Assembly: GCA_902363515.1 (NCBI GenBank)
Contig: CABJAN010000012.1
Location: forward strand, 1-64,000
Direction: 5' to 3'
DNA from: Bacillota bacterium
GTDB lineage: Bacteria > Bacillota > Clostridia > Lachnospirales > Lachnospiraceae
Length of the DNA stretch: 64,000 bases
Positions 34,656-44,658 of this stretch are shown here, piece after piece (the stretch's first letter is position 1; every line of letters begins with the position of its first letter). The position numbers were made by a program, and so were the translations under genes. The notes below the pieces were generated by a model, which saw only the letters and a program-made list of their open reading frames with translations, had not been told where the DNA came from and made no database searches.

Positions 34656-35219
34656 TCAAAGTTTTGGCAAGTCGTTAAAGCGGTGATGTTTCACATGTTC
34701 ATAAATAATAGAAGCAATCACCGTGATATCTTCCTGCATATCATCTTCAATCCAATGCATAAAAATGTTGTATAAAGCTCCAGAGTAGTAGTACAGTTCA
34801 TATTTCGCTAAATTTGATTTTTCCAGAGGTTCTGTGACATGGAGCATGTATAAGTCAAGTCCGTAGAGAACGATTTCTGCCCGGTTGGCTTTTTTTAAGC
34901 ACAGTACATAGTCCTTGTATTTTTCCAGATACTTTAGGCAGCGGAGAATATGTTCATAGGTCTGGAAATTTGTAAAGAATTCAGGTCCGTCTAATTCAGC
35001 GGCATATTCTTTTATAATGCTGCACATGTAATCCATAAGAATATGGTCTTTGGAGCGGTAATTCCGGTAATAAGCCATGCGGGAAACACCGGCTCTTGCT
35101 GTGATATCGGTAATGCTGATGTCATTGTAATCTTTTGTATGCATAAGCTGGAGCAGAGCTTCCATAATGCAGGATTTGGTAAACTCACGGGCAGTATTAT
35201 GGGAAACAGATGTTTTCAT
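34656..35219 (-). CDS. TetR-family transcriptional regulator
   Basis: A 187-residue protein. The N-terminal helix-turn-helix (about 25-60) reads DISITDITARAGVSRMAYYR; the C-terminal part is the helical ligand/dimer domain of the TetR_C group with LYNIFMHWIEDDMQED. ATG at 35219 is chosen because AAAGGGGG lies at ribosome-site distance; the open frame reaches further upstream without one. It is divergent from the DegV gene, with a palindrome between them, so it probably represses that gene and itself. The ligand is unknown. Confidence 0.85.
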   Translation of the reverse strand: MKTSVSHNTAREFTKSCIMEALLQLMHTKDYNDISITDITARAGVSRMAYYRNYRSKDHILMDYMCSIIKEYAAELDGPEFFTNFQTYEHILRCLKYLEKYKDYVLCLKKANRAEIVLYGLDLYMLHVTEPLEKSNLAKYELYYYSGALYNIFMHWIEDDMQEDITVIASIIYEHVKHHRFNDLPKL

Positions 35220-35280
35220 GAACAAAAACCCCCTTTTTGTAACAGTTTTGGGACAGTCGGTTGTTTTCAAAAAAATTAAG

Positions 35281-35296
35281 TGTTACAATTGTCACA
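35281..35296. promoter_or_regulatory. Candidate TetR operator
   Basis: TGTTACAATTGTCACA is a 16-base palindrome with one mismatched pair, in the gap between the divergent TetR and DegV genes and just upstream of TATACT (35302-35307), the likely -10 of the DegV gene. Binding there would block the polymerase. Confidence 0.5.
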
Positions 35297-35352
35297 TTTA
35301 TTATACTAAGATAACAAAATTTAAAGCGAAAAGCAAGAAAGGCTGGAGAAAA

Positions 35353-36249
35353 ATGAAGTTTGGTATTGTCAGTGACAGCTCCTGCGATTTGAATGCAGAA
35401 TACACACAGAGAGAACAGGTTTCAGTAGTATCTTTTTATGTATCTTTTGATGGGGAACATTATTTAAAAGAGGGGAAAGAAGCAGGAATTACAGAATTTT
35501 ATCAGAAAATGGCAGACAGCCCAGATTGTTACCCAAAGACATCTATGCCGTCGATACAAGATTATATGGATGCATTCCGGCCGTTTGCAGAGCAGGGAAT
35601 TCCAGTGCTGTGTATTTGTCTTACTAAGACCTTCAGTGGTTCTATGCAGTCAGCAGTAAGTGCAAAAGCAGAAATCGAGGAGGAGTATCCGGAAGCAGAA
35701 ATCTATGTCATGGATTCCCAGCTTGTCACAGGACTCCAGGGAAGTCTGGTAAAAGAAGCAGTACGCCTTAGAAATGCAGGGCTGGAACTGGATGAGGCAG
35801 TCAGGGCACTGGAAAATGTGAGAGCAACCGGGCATATTTTCTTTACCACAAAGGATTTGAAATATTTAGAGCATGGGGGAAGAATCGGAAAAGCAGCCTG
35901 CCTGGCAGGAAGTATGCTGAATATTAAACCGATTTTGCAGTTTTATGATAAAGAACTTGGTTCCACAGAACTGTGCAGAGGGCGGAAAAAATCATTGCAC
36001 AAGATTATAGAAAAGTTTCTTGATTTCGTAGAAAAAGAAAAAATCAATCTGGAAGAATATAGCCTGATGACTGGCCAGGGACTGGCTGTGGAAGATTATG
36101 AAGTTTTTAAAGAAGAATTGAGAGCAGAATTGCATAAGAGAGGATTTGCCATAGATACCTGGGATGAGATTCAGATTGGAGCGACCATTGGGGTGCATAC
36201 AGGACCATATCCTCTGGGGGTGGGGATTTTGAAGAAGTGTGAGAGATAA
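35353..36249 (+). CDS. DegV-family fatty-acid-binding protein
   Basis: A 298-residue DegV/FakB protein. These bind a fatty acid and present it to the FakA kinase for phosphorylation and entry into phospholipid synthesis. Family motifs: FGIVSDSSCDL at the start, PKTSMPS, LCICLTKTFSGSMQSA and HTGPYPLGVGI at the end. ATG 35353 is chosen (GGCTGGAGAAAA upstream); the frame is open further back across the TetR gene without a signal. Control by the divergent TetR regulator suggests response to lipids or another small ligand. Confidence 0.9.
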   Translation: MKFGIVSDSSCDLNAEYTQREQVSVVSFYVSFDGEHYLKEGKEAGITEFYQKMADSPDCYPKTSMPSIQDYMDAFRPFAEQGIPVLCICLTKTFSGSMQSAVSAKAEIEEEYPEAEIYVMDSQLVTGLQGSLVKEAVRLRNAGLELDEAVRALENVRATGHIFFTTKDLKYLEHGGRIGKAACLAGSMLNIKPILQFYDKELGSTELCRGRKKSLHKIIEKFLDFVEKEKINLEEYSLMTGQGLAVEDYEVFKEELRAELHKRGFAIDTWDEIQIGATIGVHTGPYPLGVGILKKCER

Positions 36250-36346
36250 AAAGTCAGAAATGTGATAAAAAAAGGTCGGAAAATATCCTTACTTATTTGA
36301 AAAAATGTGGTAGTCTGAAAGCAGATTAAGATAGCAGGAGGATATT

Positions 36347-37684
36347 ATGGAACTGGAATTATTTACCACATATGGCACTGGGACATGGCAGGAGCAGTTT
36401 CATCAGACTGTGAGCTTTCATGAGGATCAGGGTACTGAAAATCAAGTAGTAAATCTGTATCCGGAAGTGAAGTTTGAAACACTGGAAGGATTCGGAGGGG
36501 CAATTACGGATGCTGCTGCGTATGTATATTCTTTAATGAATGAAACACAGAAAAGACAGGTGATTACCACTTATTTTTCTCCGGATAGGATGAAATACGG
36601 ACTTGTGAGAATACACATGGATAGTTGCGATTTTTCTACAGAAATGTATCAGGCAATGTCAGAGGAAACAGATACAGAATTGAAATCTTTTTCCTTTGCA
36701 AGAACAGAAAAATATATCATCCCTATGCTGGAAGATGCACAAAAGGCAGCAGGTAAGCCATTGAAAATCATGCTTTCGCCTTGGTCACCGCCAGCTTTTA
36801 TGAAAACAAATGGGCAGAGAACCTACGGAGGTTCTTTAAAGCCTGAATTTAGAAAGATGTGGGCGGAATATATCTGCAGATATATTATAGAGTTTGAAAA
36901 GAGAGGATATCAGGTACAGAGAATTTCTCTTCAGAATGAGCCAAAGGCTGTTCAAACTTGGGATTCCTGCATTTACACAGCAGCAGAGGAAAAAGAATTT
37001 CTTAGAGATTTTATGTATCCGGCATTGCAAAGTCATGGATTGGAGCATGTGGAAATTTTTATTTGGGATCATAATAAAGAAAGGGTCTACGAAAGAATTT
37101 GTGAAATTGTAGATGATTCTACCAAGGATATGGTAACCGGAATTGCTTTTCATTGGTACAGTGGGGATCATTTTGAAGCTTTGGAACTGGTTCGGAATCA
37201 GTTTCCAGATAAAAAAATGATTATTTCAGAAAGCTGTATCGAATACAGTAAGTTCGAAGAGGCAGACGTTATTCATGGAGCATTGCGGCTGTCTCATGAA
37301 ATAATAGGAGATTTGAACCATGGAATGACAGCTTTTTATGATTGGAATCTTTTGCTGGATGAACAGGGAGGACCAAACCATGTGGGCAATTATTGCCATG
37401 CACCATTTCTATATGACAGAAATGAGAAAAAGCTGATGCCCCAGTTGTTACAACAGCACTTTGAACATTTTTCTCATTATATAGAGTCTGGAGCTGTCCG
37501 AATAGGCTATAGTAAGTACACAGAACAAATAGACGTGACAGCCTATGAGAAGCCAGATGGAAAGATTGTGGTAGAACTTTTGAACAAGTCGAAAGATATT
37601 TTTCCGGTGAATGTGAGAATCCAGGGACAAGTAGCAGAAATTTTATTATATCCAGAGTCTATTACAACAGGACTTATAGAATAA
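36347..37684 (+). CDS. GH30-family glycosidase
   Basis: A 445-residue retaining glycosidase of the GH30 type (glucosylceramidase-like; beta-glucosidase, beta-1,6-glucanase or related). The N-terminal signature is FETLEGFGGAITDAAAYV. Acid/base E198 lies in SLQNEPKAVQTW and nucleophile E295 in IISESCIEY, matching GH30 spacing. A short beta-sandwich closes the C-terminus. No signal peptide, so the substrate must be imported, most plausibly by the adjacent transporter at 41306-44605. RBS AGGAGGATATT precedes ATG 36347. Confidence 0.9.
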   Translation: MELELFTTYGTGTWQEQFHQTVSFHEDQGTENQVVNLYPEVKFETLEGFGGAITDAAAYVYSLMNETQKRQVITTYFSPDRMKYGLVRIHMDSCDFSTEMYQAMSEETDTELKSFSFARTEKYIIPMLEDAQKAAGKPLKIMLSPWSPPAFMKTNGQRTYGGSLKPEFRKMWAEYICRYIIEFEKRGYQVQRISLQNEPKAVQTWDSCIYTAAEEKEFLRDFMYPALQSHGLEHVEIFIWDHNKERVYERICEIVDDSTKDMVTGIAFHWYSGDHFEALELVRNQFPDKKMIISESCIEYSKFEEADVIHGALRLSHEIIGDLNHGMTAFYDWNLLLDEQGGPNHVGNYCHAPFLYDRNEKKLMPQLLQQHFEHFSHYIESGAVRIGYSKYTEQIDVTAYEKPDGKIVVELLNKSKDIFPVNVRIQGQVAEILLYPESITTGLIE

Positions 37685-37731
37685 AAAAATCCTGTGGTAG
37701 TTCCAAGAAAGGAACTACTGCAGGATTTTTT
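37685..37731. terminator. Bidirectional terminator between convergent genes
   Basis: AAAAAATCCTG-TGGTAGTTCC and GGAACTACTGCAGGATTTTTTTT form a long stem with one mismatch and an AAGAAA loop. It serves the GH30 gene on the plus strand and the regulator gene on the minus strand; the last codons of the latter lie within it. Confidence 0.9.
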
Positions 37732-39307
37732 TTCGGTATTCATTGGGGGTTAAGCCTGTGATGTCCTTAAATAATTTAGAAAAGTAAGAATAGTTTCCAT
37801 ATCCTACTTTGGCGGCAACGATTCCGATGGGAATGTCAGGACTGTCTAAAAGTTCTTTTGCTTTTTCTATCCGGTATTCTGTGATGTAATTGACTATAGA
37901 CTTTCCGGTTTGTTTTTTGAAAAGCCGTGCCATATAATCAGGGTTCAGATAGACCAGATTTGATAAATCTGTCCGGGTGATATCCTCTGCATAATGTTGA
38001 TGAATGTAGTCGAGTACGAGATCAATTACAGAATGCTCTTCTTTGATAAAACTGCTATAGTCCAAAGCTTTTGCAATTAAATACGTCAGGTATTGCTCCA
38101 TATAAGTAGAAGACTCTACAGAGCGGGTGATGAGTGAATTTATCTCATTCGTTCCAAAAAGGGTGTGAGCTTCAATTCCATTTTTCTGCAAAAACGAGAA
38201 TACAATCTGTTCAATGTCCAGACGGAGACGTAGAAGGATCTCTTTATTAATTTGTTTTTTGGCGACGAGCTGGTTTAAGTACCCTTTTAAATTCTTTAAA
38301 ACAGCAGAAGAATTTCTCTGTTCTAAAAAAGTCTGAAGGATATCCAGAGAAGGCGGAAGGTAGCATACCTCTTTTGGAACATAATTACTTAACAGCAGAG
38401 GGGTGTTTGTCTGGCTTAAATTGTTTTCTCTCATATTACGGAGGTCAGACAGGATGCCTGGGAGACGGAACATAGGAAGTTCCTCTGAAATACAGCAGGA
38501 TACATCGCTGCTTAAAAAGCGGGATATATTCTGAAATAGAGTATTCAGGCAATCAAACAGAGGATTTTGAACGTCTGCAAAATGAATATTTCCGATAATC
38601 AGCAGATATTCAAAGTGTTGCAAAGTAACAAGGGATTCCTGCATGATACAGGAATTTTGGAGAGTTTCCAGTGCAATATTCCGAAAGGAAAAATCCACCA
38701 TAGAATTTCCCAGTTCTTGCTGAAATTCAGCGTTTGGATAAATCCGAAACAAGATGGGAAGAAATAAATCTGTAGGCATATAAGGCAGTGCTTTTTGGGA
38801 AAGTTTGTGTTCTAAGACAGGGATTTCCTTCATAGCTGGATCTAGAAATAAATCTTTCCAGAATAAATCTGTGATGGCCTGGTAATTTGTAGCCCAATGT
38901 TCACTCTCTTCCTGGGTCTTGCTCCAGGCGGCGTCTTTTCGTACTTTAGCGGTAGCTTTTTCCAGAATCTGGGACAGTTTGGAAAAATCAATAGGTTTCA
39001 GAAGATAATCCATAGAGGAGAGAGAAATAGCTTTTTGTGCATAACTAAAATCTGCATAGCTGGTAAGGAAAATAAAGAGTGTGTCCATGTTGTTTTCTCT
39101 GACCCAGGACAACAAGTCTAAACCACTTTTTCCAGGCATTTCAATGTCACATACGCAGATGTTAATGTTATTTTGAGTCATAATTGTCTGAGCCTGAGTA
39201 ACATTACAGGCAGTATATACGTCGGTGATGCTCAGGGCATTCCAGTCAATTTTTTTCTCCAGAGCTGCGATGACAAAACGGTCATCATCTACTAATAGTA
39301 CATTCAT
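37715..39307 (-). CDS. YesN-type response regulator (second system)
   Basis: A 530-residue regulator: receiver domain with VDDD (6-9) and phospho-acceptor D54 (CDIEMPG), a long helical middle part and a C-terminal AraC double helix-turn-helix (YLNPDYMARLFKKQTGKS, GYGNYSYFSKLFKDITGLTP). ATG at 39307 follows AGGAG; an upstream in-frame TTG lacks support. It is 1 base behind the kinase stop codon, so the genes form an operon. By context it regulates the ABC importer at 41306 and perhaps the GH30 gene. Confidence 0.93.
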   Translation of the reverse strand: MNVLLVDDDRFVIAALEKKIDWNALSITDVYTACNVTQAQTIMTQNNINICVCDIEMPGKSGLDLLSWVRENNMDTLFIFLTSYADFSYAQKAISLSSMDYLLKPIDFSKLSQILEKATAKVRKDAAWSKTQEESEHWATNYQAITDLFWKDLFLDPAMKEIPVLEHKLSQKALPYMPTDLFLPILFRIYPNAEFQQELGNSMVDFSFRNIALETLQNSCIMQESLVTLQHFEYLLIIGNIHFADVQNPLFDCLNTLFQNISRFLSSDVSCCISEELPMFRLPGILSDLRNMRENNLSQTNTPLLLSNYVPKEVCYLPPSLDILQTFLEQRNSSAVLKNLKGYLNQLVAKKQINKEILLRLRLDIEQIVFSFLQKNGIEAHTLFGTNEINSLITRSVESSTYMEQYLTYLIAKALDYSSFIKEEHSVIDLVLDYIHQHYAEDITRTDLSNLVYLNPDYMARLFKKQTGKSIVNYITEYRIEKAKELLDSPDIPIGIVAAKVGYGNYSYFSKLFKDITGLTPNEYRKKILQ

Positions 39308-39308
39308 A

Positions 39309-41075
39309 TTAAAGATTCTCCTTTTCAACCATCGAACATGTGTCTGCAGGAAGCAAAATCATTACACAGGCACCACCTTGTGTAAGATTAGAAAAAGTAA
39401 TGGCCGCGTCATTCTCTTCATAGAAAAGCTGAAGGCGTTTAATGGCATTTGTGATTCCAATACGGTGTCCTCCTACTGGCTCAAGGCATTGTGCATGATT
39501 TAATTCCTGAAGAATATCTTCTGGGAAACCAGTTCCCGTATCGGTAATTTGAATCTGAATATTTTTGTGTTCATTTTCCTGAGAAGAGGACCAGCTTACT
39601 TCTGTTTTTATGGTGATTGGCTGTTCTAAGGTGGCAGCATGTTTGAGCGAATTTTCGATAAAGGTCTGAATCAGGATAGGGAGAATCAATACCTGTTCAG
39701 TGCCTTTTTCCGCAAAAATCTCGTAATCAAATCCATCTCCATACCGGAGCTTTTGGATTTTCATGTAATCCTCAATATGTTTTAGCTCTTCCTGAAGAGG
39801 TACAAAATCTTTAGGATTTTGAAAAATGTACCGGAAATAATCGGAAGTTATCAAAGACATTTGCATGATTTCTTCGTATAATTGTGTTTGTGCCATACTG
39901 TAAATGGTATTTAAACAATTGAGGAAAAAATGAGGCCGGATTTGTAGCTGCAGGTAATTCATAAGTGTTTTCTGCTTTTCCAGTTCCTTTTCGTAAATAT
40001 CAATTTTTAGTTTTTTAATCTGCCGCATTAGATTTTTAAACTGGAGATTTGCCTGTTCTAATTCTATCAGTTTTGTGTCCTTTAAATCCATGATTTCAGT
40101 GGAATCATCAAAATGTGATAGATTTTCAGAGAAGGTTTTAATAGGAATCAGAACCTTACGCTTCATATAAAACATGGAAAAAAATAAAATTATAGCAACC
40201 AGCAGTACAGTACCTGCCAGAATAAATTGAATCACAATAATTTTTTCGTACACCTGCATCTTATTTAAAATAATTTGTGGATGAAACACTCCCATGGTAA
40301 GAGCTCCGCTGATAATAAGATTCGAACCTTGCACAGAGACTTTGGGAAAGGTAAAGTCAGGTTCTTTTTCTAAAGAAATTTTATTACTGCTGAGCAGGTC
40401 TTTTTGAGTAAGAGGTTTTCCTTCCTTGGAAGTGAGGGCAATAAATCCGTCATTTCCAAGATTTATTTTTTTTAGAGGATTAACAATATTGTCAGCAGAA
40501 ATAAAACAGCCGGCAAAATTGTCGCCAGAATGAAAAATTTTGAAAAAGTAAATTCCAGATTTTAAATCAAGGATTTCCCATGCATCCGAATAAGACGGAA
40601 AATCACTGCTGTTTTTCATATAGGAAATTAGAGCTGTATTTACTTCGGTTAAATCACTAAGTGACATTTCATCAAAAACCTCAGTGAGTCGAAGCATACG
40701 GTTATGTTTACGGTTATAAAAGAAAATCTGATATCCATTTTCAAAAGATTCCATAAAGGTATCCACATCCCGGCGTGCTTTTTCGAAGGAAGAAATGAGC
40801 TTAAGGGAATCGTCCGTTTCCAGAATAGTCTGGACATCTGTATTCTCTGTAAGACGCCGCATCAGATACTTATTGATGGAGGTGTGTTCGGTATCAATCT
40901 GAGAGATATAAAGTGTGGTAGTATCCTGTAGGGCATTTACTGTTTGCTGACGCATGGAATGAATCACGTAAATACTGATGATGCTGTCTAATAAAACAAT
41001 GGGAAGCAAAATAATCATTAAAATTTTAATAATGTAATCAATAGAATAACTGTTTGAAAGATGTATTCTTTTCAT
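39309..41075 (-). CDS. YesM-type sensor histidine kinase (second system)
   Basis: A 588-residue kinase with membrane segments at about 16-38 and 268-292 around a sensor domain. The His_kinase motif is LQIRPHFFLNCLNTIYSMA, followed by a HATPase_c domain (LIQTFIENSLKHAA; GIGFPEDI-like GTGFPEDILQEL; GGHRIGITNAIKRLQ). ATG at 41075 follows AGGAGAG. It is divergent from the binding-protein gene at 41306, a common pattern in which the kinase senses the substrate of the adjacent importer. Confidence 0.93.
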   Translation of the reverse strand: MKRIHLSNSYSIDYIIKILMIILLPIVLLDSIISIYVIHSMRQQTVNALQDTTTLYISQIDTEHTSINKYLMRRLTENTDVQTILETDDSLKLISSFEKARRDVDTFMESFENGYQIFFYNRKHNRMLRLTEVFDEMSLSDLTEVNTALISYMKNSSDFPSYSDAWEILDLKSGIYFFKIFHSGDNFAGCFISADNIVNPLKKINLGNDGFIALTSKEGKPLTQKDLLSSNKISLEKEPDFTFPKVSVQGSNLIISGALTMGVFHPQIILNKMQVYEKIIVIQFILAGTVLLVAIILFFSMFYMKRKVLIPIKTFSENLSHFDDSTEIMDLKDTKLIELEQANLQFKNLMRQIKKLKIDIYEKELEKQKTLMNYLQLQIRPHFFLNCLNTIYSMAQTQLYEEIMQMSLITSDYFRYIFQNPKDFVPLQEELKHIEDYMKIQKLRYGDGFDYEIFAEKGTEQVLILPILIQTFIENSLKHAATLEQPITIKTEVSWSSSQENEHKNIQIQITDTGTGFPEDILQELNHAQCLEPVGGHRIGITNAIKRLQLFYEENDAAITFSNLTQGGACVMILLPADTCSMVEKENL

Positions 41076-41105
41076 AATTACTCTCCTCATTTTTACTGTA
41101 AAATG

Positions 41106-41134
41106 ATTATAGCAAATTTCCGACAAAATGATAA
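41106..41134 (-). promoter_or_regulatory. Promoter of the second YesM/YesN operon
   Basis: On the minus strand TTATCA (plus 41129-41134) and TATAAT (plus 41106-41111) with a 17-bp spacer, about 30 bp upstream of the kinase start codon. Confidence 0.65.
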
Positions 41135-41253
41135 CAATATTCAGACTTTCTGTTAAGAGAAAAACGACTTCATTAAGTAAAAAGTGGAAAATTTAAATCG
41201 GATTCAGGAAAATGGAAGGTCTGTTTTTTTCTATCGCTGACAAGAAAAATCAG

Positions 41254-41259
41254 TATAAT
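41254..41259 (+). promoter_or_regulatory. -10 element of the second sugar-transporter operon
   Basis: TATAAT about 47 bp before the binding-protein start codon. No -35 of sigma-A type is found at the right distance, suggesting activation, presumably by the divergent YesN-type regulator. Confidence 0.45.
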
Positions 41260-41305
41260 AGTAAATATAGAGCGGCCGCAAAAATAAGAGTAAGAGGTAA
41301 AAGAA

Positions 41306-42784
41306 ATGAAAAAGAAAATTTTAGCAGCATGTTTAGCAGCACTTATGGTTTCATCCTGTCTGACAGCATGTGGAAGTGGAAAATCTGAAGGAAAAAAAGG
41401 TTCTTCTGATGAAACATACACCGTTACTATGGCTTATGTAGGAGACAAAAAAGAGGATACCGAGAGAATCGAAGGAAAAATTAATGAAATCATGAAAAAA
41501 GACATTAATATGGAAATCGATTTGGAACCAATCAGTTGGGGCGCTTATGCAGAAACAATGAAACTGATTTTGTCTGGTGGAGAGAAGATGGACATTGTTC
41601 CGATTCTGGTAGATCAGGCAAACTCCATGGTAAATGCAAAACAGGTAGTAGACCTTTCTGAATATCTGGATAAGTATGGAAAAAATATTACAGAACTTTT
41701 AGGTGATACAACAAAAGCAGCAAATATTGGTGGCTATGTGTATGGCGTAACAACAGGAAGAGAATGGTTTTGCCAGACTTCTGCAATTATGAGAAAAGAT
41801 ATTTTGGAAGAATGCCAGATTGATACATCTTCTATTAAAACTTACCAGGATTTAACTGATGTTTATGAAAAGATAAAAGAAAAACATCCGGAAATGGTTA
41901 TGATGGCCAGCAATACTGGATCTACACCAGATGTAAAATATGAAATGTTTGATACCCTTACAGATGGTTTCGGGGTTCTTATGAATCATGGACAGGAAAC
42001 CACGGTTGAAAATTATTATGCTACAGAAGAATACAAGGATTTTGTAACAACGATGTATGATTGGCAACAGAAAGGCTATTTATCTAAAGATGCGGCTACA
42101 TCTAGAGAAGGTGTGGAAAATCAGGTAAAAGCCGGCTCTGCATTTTCTTATTTCTCTCCAACTAAACCGGGATATGATACTAGAGCAAAATTATTATGTG
42201 GATATGATATGGAAATTGTACCGTTATCAGAGCCATGGGCTGGAACAGCACAGATTTCTTACTTGACTTATGGAATTAGTTCCAGTTGTACAGATAAAGA
42301 TAAGGCAATGCAGTGCCTGGATTACCTGTACGGAAACAAAGAAGTGCTGAATCTTCTGAACTGGGGTGAAGAAGGTGTGGATTATGAAATAAAAGATGCC
42401 GAAAATAATATCATCGGATTCCCAGAAGGAAAAGATGAGACAAATACATATCATCTGGCAGAAGGATGGCAGTTATTCAATCAGTTTAATATGTACATCT
42501 GGGAAGGTGACAGACCTGACATTTGGGAAGAAACGAAAGCTATGAATGAGAGGGCTTTAAAATCAAAAGCATTCGGATTTACTTATGATTCTACCAGTGT
42601 TACAAATGAATTGGCTGCACTTTCTAATGTGAAAGCACAGTATGCGGCAGCTCTTGGATCAGGGTCTGTAAACCCAGAAGAAGTTCTGCCTAAATTCCTG
42701 GAAGAACTGGAAAAGGCAGGAATCGACAAAGTGATTCAGACAAAACAGGAACAGTTGGATAAGTGGTTAGCAGAGAATAAATAG
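41306..42784 (+). CDS. ABC transporter substrate-binding lipoprotein (DUF3502 type)
   Basis: A 492-residue binding protein with signal peptide and lipobox LTAC (Cys about 22). The early TVTMAYVGDKKEDTERIEGK segment and the C-terminal region (PEEVLPKFLEELEKAGIDKV) fit the LplA/YtcQ-like group that carries a DUF3502-type end. Such proteins bind oligosaccharides. It heads an operon with two permease genes and is divergent from a YesM/YesN pair. Confidence 0.88.
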   Translation: MKKKILAACLAALMVSSCLTACGSGKSEGKKGSSDETYTVTMAYVGDKKEDTERIEGKINEIMKKDINMEIDLEPISWGAYAETMKLILSGGEKMDIVPILVDQANSMVNAKQVVDLSEYLDKYGKNITELLGDTTKAANIGGYVYGVTTGREWFCQTSAIMRKDILEECQIDTSSIKTYQDLTDVYEKIKEKHPEMVMMASNTGSTPDVKYEMFDTLTDGFGVLMNHGQETTVENYYATEEYKDFVTTMYDWQQKGYLSKDAATSREGVENQVKAGSAFSYFSPTKPGYDTRAKLLCGYDMEIVPLSEPWAGTAQISYLTYGISSSCTDKDKAMQCLDYLYGNKEVLNLLNWGEEGVDYEIKDAENNIIGFPEGKDETNTYHLAEGWQLFNQFNMYIWEGDRPDIWEETKAMNERALKSKAFGFTYDSTSVTNELAALSNVKAQYAAALGSGSVNPEEVLPKFLEELEKAGIDKVIQTKQEQLDKWLAENK

Positions 42785-42798
42785 AAAAGAGAGAGAGT

Positions 42799-43704
42799 AT
42801 GAAAAAAGCAAAGCTGAAAAAGTGGGCACCATTGTACCTGATGATGCTGCCTGGGCTGTTATATCTTTTCATAAATAATTACATGCCTATGGCAGGGCTT
42901 GTGGTAGCTTTTAAGAATTATAATGTTGTAGATGGTATTTTCGGCAGCCCATGGGCAGGGCTCAGTAATTTTACATACTTGTTCAATGATGCCTGGACTA
43001 TTACAAGAAATACCTTGTTGTACAATCTTGCTTTTATTGTCATTAATCTGGTTCTGGGTGTGGCATTGGCAATTTTCATCTGTGATATCAGAAATAAAAA
43101 ATGCAAGACAATATACCAGAGTGCGATTTTATTACCATTTTTAATGTCCATAGTGATTGTGAGTTATATTACCTTTGCATTTTTCAGCGGGGAAAATGGT
43201 ATGTTAAATAAGACCATTTTGCCCCTGCTGGGGAAAGACCCCATTTCCTGGTACACAGAGCCGAAATACTGGCCTTTAATATTGGTTATTGTGAATACCT
43301 GGAAAGGTGTGGGATATGGATGCCTGATTTATATTTCCAGTATTTCCGGTATTGACCCATCCTTTTATGAAGCAGCAGAGTTAGACGGAGCAAGCAAATG
43401 GAAACAGATTAAATATATTACCCTTCCATCTATTATGCCATCCATTATTACCTTGACACTTTTGAACATCGGAAGAATCTTTTACTCTGATTTTGGACTG
43501 TTCTATCAGGTGACACAAAACTCAGGCCAGCTTTATAATGCGACCAATGTTATTGATACCTATGTATATCGGGCACTGCTCCAGTCAGGAAATATCGGAA
43601 TGGCATCTGCCGCCGGATTCTATCAGTCGATTGTTGGGTTTATCTGTGTAATGGGGGCAAATCTTCTGGTGAAGAAATTTAGCCCTGAAAATGCAATGTT
43701 TTAG
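42799..43704 (+). CDS. ABC permease, LplB type
   Basis: A 301-residue membrane protein with about six membrane segments, starting KKWAPLYLMMLPGLLYLFI. The EAA loop reads FYEAAELDGASKWKQIKYIT. The LplB/YtcP group transports complex oligosaccharides. AAAGAGAGAG precedes ATG 42799, 14 bp after the binding-protein stop codon. No ATPase is encoded in the operon. Confidence 0.92.
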   Translation: MKKAKLKKWAPLYLMMLPGLLYLFINNYMPMAGLVVAFKNYNVVDGIFGSPWAGLSNFTYLFNDAWTITRNTLLYNLAFIVINLVLGVALAIFICDIRNKKCKTIYQSAILLPFLMSIVIVSYITFAFFSGENGMLNKTILPLLGKDPISWYTEPKYWPLILVIVNTWKGVGYGCLIYISSISGIDPSFYEAAELDGASKWKQIKYITLPSIMPSIITLTLLNIGRIFYSDFGLFYQVTQNSGQLYNATNVIDTYVYRALLQSGNIGMASAAGFYQSIVGFICVMGANLLVKKFSPENAMF

Positions 43705-43714
43705 GAGGCATATT

Positions 43715-44605
43715 ATGGTTCGTAGTAAAAGTGCAAAAAGATTTGAAATACTGGCTCATACAGTAATGATTTTTATAACGGTTTGTATTGTGCTTCCTTT
43801 TATCCTGCTGTTTATGTCTTCCATTACATCAGAAACAGCATTGGTCAGAGATGGATATTCCTTTTTTCCAAAGGAATTAAGTCTTGATGCATATAAATTT
43901 ATTGCAGATAATGCAGCGAATGTATTCAGGGCTTATGGAATTACAATATTTGTTACTGTTGTAGGAACAGCGATAAATCTGGCTATGTCAGCACTTCTGG
44001 CGTATCCGTTGTCATTGAAAAATCTTCCAGGAAAACGATTTTTCAGTTTTTATGTCTTTTTTACCATGCTGTTTAATGGTGGACTGGTTCCTACATATTT
44101 GATGTACACAGGGATTTTTCATATTAATAATACGCTTTTGGCGTATATTATACCTGGATTTCTGATGAGTGCCATGAATGTTATGCTGATTCGGACATTT
44201 TTCGCAAACAGTATTCCAGATGCCTTGTTTGAAGCTGCACAGATTGATGGGGCAAGTCAGTTTCAGATTTTCGGAAAGATTGTCCTTCCTCTGGGAAAAC
44301 CGATTTTGGTTGCAATGGGTCTGCTTTCAGGTCTTGGATACTGGAATGACTGGACAAATGGTTTGTACTATGTAAGAGATACACAGCTATATGGAATTCA
44401 GAATCTGTTGAATAAGATGATTACAGATCTTACTGCATTGACACAGAACGCATCAGGGGCGTCTACAGCAGCCCTTGCGGAGATTCCGTCTGCGTCTGTA
44501 AGAATGGCTATCGCATTTGTAGCAATGCTGCCAATCTTATGTCTGTATCCGTTTTTACAGAAATACTTTACAAAAGGAATTGCACTTGGTGCAGTAAAAG
44601 GTTAA
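43715..44605 (+). CDS. ABC permease, LplC/YtcP type
   Basis: A 296-residue partner permease with about six membrane segments. The EAA loop is LFEAAQIDGASQFQIFGKIV, and the C-terminus ends GIALGAVKG. ATG 43715 is chosen because TAGGAGG lies 8 bases upstream; an in-frame ATG at 43691 is within the preceding gene and lacks a ribosome site. A strong terminator follows. Confidence 0.92.
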   Translation: MVRSKSAKRFEILAHTVMIFITVCIVLPFILLFMSSITSETALVRDGYSFFPKELSLDAYKFIADNAANVFRAYGITIFVTVVGTAINLAMSALLAYPLSLKNLPGKRFFSFYVFFTMLFNGGLVPTYLMYTGIFHINNTLLAYIIPGFLMSAMNVMLIRTFFANSIPDALFEAAQIDGASQFQIFGKIVLPLGKPILVAMGLLSGLGYWNDWTNGLYYVRDTQLYGIQNLLNKMITDLTALTQNASGASTAALAEIPSASVRMAIAFVAMLPILCLYPFLQKYFTKGIALGAVKG

Positions 44606-44610
44606 GAAAA

Positions 44611-44658
44611 GCTGCTATTGTCATCACTTGGAAGAAGTGTGACAGTAGCAGTTTTTTT
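44611..44658 (+). terminator. Terminator of the second transporter operon
   Basis: GCTGCTATTGTCA and TGACAGTAGC form a long stem (44611-44651) with one mismatch, extended by CACTT/AAGTG, followed by T7. Confidence 0.9.
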
